Positions 5,523-8,952 of a stretch of 8,952 bases of DNA are shown piece by piece. How positions within the stretch are numbered: position 1 is the first letter of the stretch; every line of letters begins with the position of its first letter. The DNA is taken from contig JAJZQR010000212.1 in the NCBI GenBank assembly GCA_021806765.1, positions 1 through 8,952 on the forward strand, given 5' to 3'. Origin of the DNA: Chloroflexota bacterium (GTDB lineage: Bacteria; Chloroflexota; UBA6077). Under the pieces are notes generated by a model. It worked only from the letters and a program-made list of their open reading frames with translations. It was not told the origin of the DNA and did no database searches. The position numbers were made by a program, and so were the translations under genes.

Positions 5523-5552
5523 TTGGGGACGACTATCCGCGTGGGGGGGAGG

Positions 5553-6959
5553 ATGGAAGAAGAAGTACGGTCGGTGGAGATGGTCAGCAGCAGTCCAGAG
5601 GCGGCACAGACCTCCGAGGGCATGCAGGACCTGCTAGAGGCACACGGCCACGGCTACCGAACCCTCAAGAGGGGCGACGTCATCGAAGGGGTGGTCGTGC
5701 GTATCGACAAGGACGAGGTGCTGGTGGATATCGGCTCCAAGTCCGAGGGTTTAATCCCTGCCCATGAGATGCGAGACCCTCATGGCAACCCCACAGAAAC
5801 GCTTCGTGTGGGCGATACCATCCTGGTTTACGTGCTTCAGCCCGAGAACCAGGACGGTCACGTAGTCCTTTCCATCAACAGGGCTCAGGCTGAGAAGGGT
5901 TGGAGGGTAGCCCAGAAGCAGTTTGACGACGGCCAGATCATCGAGGCGGAGATCATCGAGTACAACAAGGGTGGTCTGATCGCGAACGTTGACGGCGTAC
6001 GCGGTTTCGTACCATTGTCCCAGATAGTGGATCTCAGGTCTGTGGCGGGAACGGAGGAATCCGTCGAGGAGCGGCTGAAGACCATGAGGGGTCGCAGGAT
6101 GTTCCTCAAGGTCATCGAGATCAACCGTCGCAGGAATCGGCTGATCCTCTCGGAGCGAGCCGCTGTTCAGGAGAGGCGGGCCATCCAGAAGGAGCGGCTG
6201 CTTACCGAGTTGAAGGAAGGCGAGGTTCGGCACGGGCGGGTAAGCAGTCTGTGCGATTTTGGCGCCTTCATCGACCTGGGGGGTGCCGACGGTCTGGTGC
6301 ACCTTTCTGAGCTGTCCTGGGGCCAGGTGAGCCATCCTTCGCAACTGTTGAAGGTCGGCCAGGAGTTGGACGCCGTCGTCGTCGGGGTTGACCGAGAGAA
6401 CAAGAAGATCGCCCTGAGCCTGAAGCGGTTGCAGCCCGAACCCTGGACCGGGGTAGCAGATCGCTACCGCGTGGGTGAGGTCGTTACGGGCCGCATCACC
6501 AAGCTGGCATCTTTTGGCGCCTTCGCCCGCATCGAGGAAGGCGTCGAGGGGTTGATCCACATCTCGGAGTTGAGCGATGACCGCATCGCCCATCCGAAGG
6601 GTGTGGTAAAAGAGGGCGACGAGGTTCAGCTGAGGATAATTCGGATCGACGCTGCTCGCCATCGTTTGGGGCTCAGCCTCAAGCAGGCGAAGGAGGAGGT
6701 CGGTTCCGAAGGTGCGGCTGAGGTCGCAGAGGCCGAGAGTGCCGCTCCCACCGAGGAAGAAGCGGGCGGGATGGCACACAAAGTGCCCTCCACCGTTGAG
6801 CAGGAAGATGCCAGCGGTAATGGGGGCGCTGATACCCAGCAGGAGTTGGCTCAGGAGCGGTTCGGTCGCGAAGGGGCCAGCGCCGTGGCTGAGCCAGCGG
6901 AGAAGGCTGATCCTGAGACGCCCGACGGCGAGGCCGCTCCTGTGGTGCTGGGCGGGTAG
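5553..6959 (+). CDS. rpsA: Ribosomal protein S1-type RNA-binding protein, four S1 domains
   Basis: This protein binds single-stranded mRNA and, as ribosomal S1, helps the 30S subunit capture messages. The 468-residue product has four S1 (OB-fold) domains at about 38-108, 124-200, 220-288 and 305-378. Domains 3 and 4 have the canonical RNA-binding pattern (DFGAFIDL and SFGAFARI, with LVHLSELS and LIHISELS). Domains 1 and 2 are more divergent, as usual for ribosome-anchoring domains. Residues from about 380 to 468 are a low-complexity acidic tail rich in Glu, Ala, Pro and Gly, probably disordered. Length and four-domain layout fit short S1 proteins of Gram-positive and Chloroflexota type rather than the six-domain proteobacterial form. 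The ATG at 5553 directly abuts a G-rich SD (GGGGGGGAGG), which is very close; ATGs at 5580 and 5622 are alternatives. The gene ends with two TAG stops in a row. Confidence 0.92.
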   Translation: MEEEVRSVEMVSSSPEAAQTSEGMQDLLEAHGHGYRTLKRGDVIEGVVVRIDKDEVLVDIGSKSEGLIPAHEMRDPHGNPTETLRVGDTILVYVLQPENQDGHVVLSINRAQAEKGWRVAQKQFDDGQIIEAEIIEYNKGGLIANVDGVRGFVPLSQIVDLRSVAGTEESVEERLKTMRGRRMFLKVIEINRRRNRLILSERAAVQERRAIQKERLLTELKEGEVRHGRVSSLCDFGAFIDLGGADGLVHLSELSWGQVSHPSQLLKVGQELDAVVVGVDRENKKIALSLKRLQPEPWTGVADRYRVGEVVTGRITKLASFGAFARIEEGVEGLIHISELSDDRIAHPKGVVKEGDEVQLRIIRIDAARHRLGLSLKQAKEEVGSEGAAEVAEAESAAPTEEEAGGMAHKVPSTVEQEDASGNGGADTQQELAQERFGREGASAVAEPAEKADPETPDGEAAPVVLGG

Positions 6960-6986
6960 TAGGCACTTATCCCTTGGAGTACTGGC

Positions 6987-8952
6987 ATGAGCAGCAGCAG
7001 CGACAGATTCGATAAATTCACTGAACGGGCGCGGAAGGTCCTTACCCTGGCTCAGGAAGAGGCCCAGCGCTTTAACCATAACTATATTGGCACCGAGCAC
7101 CTCCTCCTCGGCCTGGTTCGCGAGGGGGACGGGGTCGCTGCTAAGGTTCTGGCGAACCTCGGCGTCGAGCTGAACAAGGTTCGGAGTGCCGTCGAGTTCA
7201 TCATCGGGCGGGGGGATCGCACCGTAACCGGGGATATCGGCCTCACTCCCAGAGCCAAGAAGGTGATCGAGCTGGCAGTGGACGAGGCTCGGAGACTGAA
7301 CCACCACTACATTGGCACCGAGCACCTGCTACTGGGGTTGGTCCGGGAAGGCGAAGGTATCGCCGCGGGGGTGCTGGAGAGCCTGGGCGTCAGCCTGGAC
7401 AAGGTTCGCAACCAGATCATCCACGTGCTGAATCAGAGCCAGCCCTACTCGCAGCAGGAGTCCAAGCAGACCAGCCGGACTCCGGTCATCGACCAGATGG
7501 GCATGGACCTGACGGCCGCGGCGCGGGCTGGGAAGCTCGACCCTGTCATCGGCAGAGCACGGGAGATCGAGAGGGTGATCCAGATCCTCTCCCGACGCAC
7601 CAAGAACAACCCTGCCCTCATTGGTGAGCCCGGTGTTGGCAAGACCGCTGTCGTGGAGGGGCTGGCTCAGCGGATCGCCGGCGGTGACGTTCCTGAGACG
7701 CTCCTCGGCAAGCGGCTGCTGACCCTGGACATCGGGTCCCTGGTGGCCGGCACCAAGTACCGGGGCGAGTTCGAGGAGAGGCTCAAGAAGATCATCGAGG
7801 AAGTCAAGGGCAGCGGCAACTGTGTGCTCTTCATCGACGAGCTGCACACCCTGGTAGGGGCCGGCGCTGCCGAGGGGGCCGTGGATGCGGCCAACATCTT
7901 GAAACCATCCCTGTCCCGGGGTGAACTGCAGACCATCGGGGCCACGACCCTGGACGAGTACCGGAAGTACATAGAGCGGGATGCCGCCCTGGAGCGGCGC
8001 TTCCAGCCGATCATCGTCGAGGAGCCCACGGTGGAGGAAACCGTTGAGATCCTCCGTGGGATCAAGGAGCGCTACGAGCAGCATCACAAGCTGATCATAT
8101 CGGACGAGGCGCTGAAGTCGGCAGCGGAGCTGGCGAGCCGCTTCATCACCGACCGGTTCCTTCCGGACAAGGCGATTGACCTGGTGGACGAGGCCTCTTC
8201 TCGGGTGCGGTTGCAGCGAGCGGTGTCGCCCCCGACGCTGAAGGAGGCTATCCAGGGCCTGGAGTCGATCCAGACGGAAAAAGAAGCCGCCATCAATGCC
8301 CAGCAGTACGAGCTGGCAGCGGAGCTTCGCGATCGCGAGGCGAAGCTGCGGGCCAAGATCGACAACCTGGAGTCCGGCTGGCACGAGCAGCAGGCTGCGG
8401 AGAAGCCGGTGGTGGGCGTCGAGGACATAGCGCAGGTCGTCTCCATGTGGACCGGCATTCCGGTCATGAGGATCGCCGAGGAAGAGACCGCCCGACTGCT
8501 CCGGATGGAAGAGGAGCTTCACAAGAGGATCATCGGCCAGGACGAGCCGATCTCCGTCGTTTCTAAGGCAGTTCGGAGGGCTCGGGCCGGTCTCAAGGAC
8601 CCTAAGCGGCCAATTGGCTCGTTCATCTTCCTGGGCCCAACGGGCGTGGGCAAGACGGAGCTGGTCCGGGCGCTGGCCGAGTTCATGTTTGGCAGCGAGG
8701 AGGCCATGGTCCGCATCGACATGTCGGAGTTCATGGAGCGTCACTCCGTGGCCCGTCTCGTCGGTGCGCCCCCCGGCTACATCGGCTACGAGGAGGGTGG
8801 GCAACTCACCGAGGCCGTGCGGCGAAAGCCCTACTCGGTAGTTCTGCTGGACGAGATCGAGAAGGCCCATCCCGAAGTGTTCAACATCCTGCTCCAGATC
8901 ATGGATGACGGACATCTGACGGACGCCAAGGGCCGGAAGGTGGACTTCCGGA
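6987..8952 (+). CDS. clpC: ATP-dependent Clp protease ATP-binding subunit ClpC (3' partial)
   Basis: ClpC is a hexameric AAA+ unfoldase that feeds substrates to ClpP. The first 655 residues are visible; the frame stays open at the right edge. Two Clp N-terminal repeats lie at about 7-75 and 82-145, each with [16 protein letters not shown] or its HYIG variant. The first ATPase domain has Walker A GEPGVGKT at 213-220, pore loop [11 protein letters not shown], Walker B VLFIDE at 280-285 and the block [15 protein letters not shown] short UVR-type middle segment at about 430-465 ([19 protein letters not shown]) separates ClpC from ClpA and ClpB. The second ATPase domain has Walker A GPTGVGKT at 550-557, pore loop GYIGYEEGG and Walker B VVLLDE around D622. 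Its C-terminus, including the ClpP-docking loop, is outside. The ATG has GGAG 7 bp upstream and follows the S1 stop by 27 bp with no terminator. No CIRCE or clear CtsR site is visible. Confidence 0.97.
   Translation, partial: MSSSSDRFDKFTERARKVLTLAQEEAQRFNHNYIGTEHLLLGLVREGDGVAAKVLANLGVELNKVRSAVEFIIGRGDRTVTGDIGLTPRAKKVIELAVDEARRLNHHYIGTEHLLLGLVREGEGIAAGVLESLGVSLDKVRNQIIHVLNQSQPYSQQESKQTSRTPVIDQMGMDLTAAARAGKLDPVIGRAREIERVIQILSRRTKNNPALIGEPGVGKTAVVEGLAQRIAGGDVPETLLGKRLLTLDIGSLVAGTKYRGEFEERLKKIIEEVKGSGNCVLFIDELHTLVGAGAAEGAVDAANILKPSLSRGELQTIGATTLDEYRKYIERDAALERRFQPIIVEEPTVEETVEILRGIKERYEQHHKLIISDEALKSAAELASRFITDRFLPDKAIDLVDEASSRVRLQRAVSPPTLKEAIQGLESIQTEKEAAINAQQYELAAELRDREAKLRAKIDNLESGWHEQQAAEKPVVGVEDIAQVVSMWTGIPVMRIAEEETARLLRMEEELHKRIIGQDEPISVVSKAVRRARAGLKDPKRPIGSFIFLGPTGVGKTELVRALAEFMFGSEEAMVRIDMSEFMERHSVARLVGAPPGYIGYEEGGQLTEAVRRKPYSVVLLDEIEKAHPEVFNILLQIMDDGHLTDAKGRKVDFR

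Noticed and set aside
5511..5552. GTG at 5511 as start of the S1 gene
   Set aside because: It precedes and overlaps the TATAAT box, so it would be upstream of the predicted transcript start.
6960..6986. Promoter or CIRCE element for clpC in the S1-clpC gap
   Set aside because: The 27-bp gap contains only an SD and no -10, -35 or inverted repeat.
7086..7327. 17-nt direct repeat ATTGGCACCGAGCACCT at 7086 and 7311
   Set aside because: It encodes the same IGTEHL motif in the two Clp N-terminal repeats of ClpC and is explained by protein structure.
5751..8915. Two very long minus-strand reading frames (5751-7325 and 7329-8915), nearly contiguous
   Set aside because: They lie opposite the S1 gene and clpC, whose plus-strand proteins have clear domains. 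The minus-strand translations show no known motifs and arise from GC-rich codon bias.

Overview
The window comes from a GC-rich bacterial chromosome. Everything that looks like a real gene is on the + strand. Small GC-rich palindromes and heptanucleotide repeats lie between genes, the dnaX-ybaB-recR order is present, the S1 protein has four S1 domains, and a ClpC-type ATPase follows. Together these suggest an anaerobic Chloroflexota-like organism (Anaerolineae or Dehalococcoidia type) or possibly a GC-rich clostridial relative. This placement is an inference from gene content and general protein resemblance; no phylogenetic marker was compared.

Bases 1-2602 hold the least familiar part: a two-gene cassette present twice in tandem. 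Each unit has (F) a protein ending in an unrecognised domain of about 143 residues, and (M) a protein of about 210 residues that starts MTHSLHR. F2 carries an N-terminal 2[4Fe-4S] ferredoxin module; F1 is cut by the window edge before that point. M1 and M2 share four cysteines at identical spacing. The order is F1-M1-F2-M2, closely packed except for a palindrome-rich gap before M2. I know of no assigned function; a redox or metal-cluster role is inferred from the cysteines.

Bases 2603-2841 contain no gene. They hold an array of 7-nt repeats, three palindromes, and a second 7-nt array in the opposite orientation that runs right up to the dnaX start codon.

Bases 2842-5394 are a standard DNA replication and repair operon: dnaX (clamp-loader tau/gamma subunit), a YbaB/EbfC nucleoid-associated protein, and recR. 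The 3' end of ybaB is repeated three times in the gap before recR. The gap after recR holds a simple hairpin and then a strong intrinsic terminator. The T-tract of that terminator overlaps the -35 region of a promoter with a perfect TATAAT box.

Bases 5553-8952 are the next unit: a four-domain ribosomal protein S1-type RNA-binding protein with a long acidic tail, followed 27 bp later by clpC, which runs off the right edge inside its second ATPase domain. No terminator separates them, so co-transcription from the promoter near 5494-5522 is likely.
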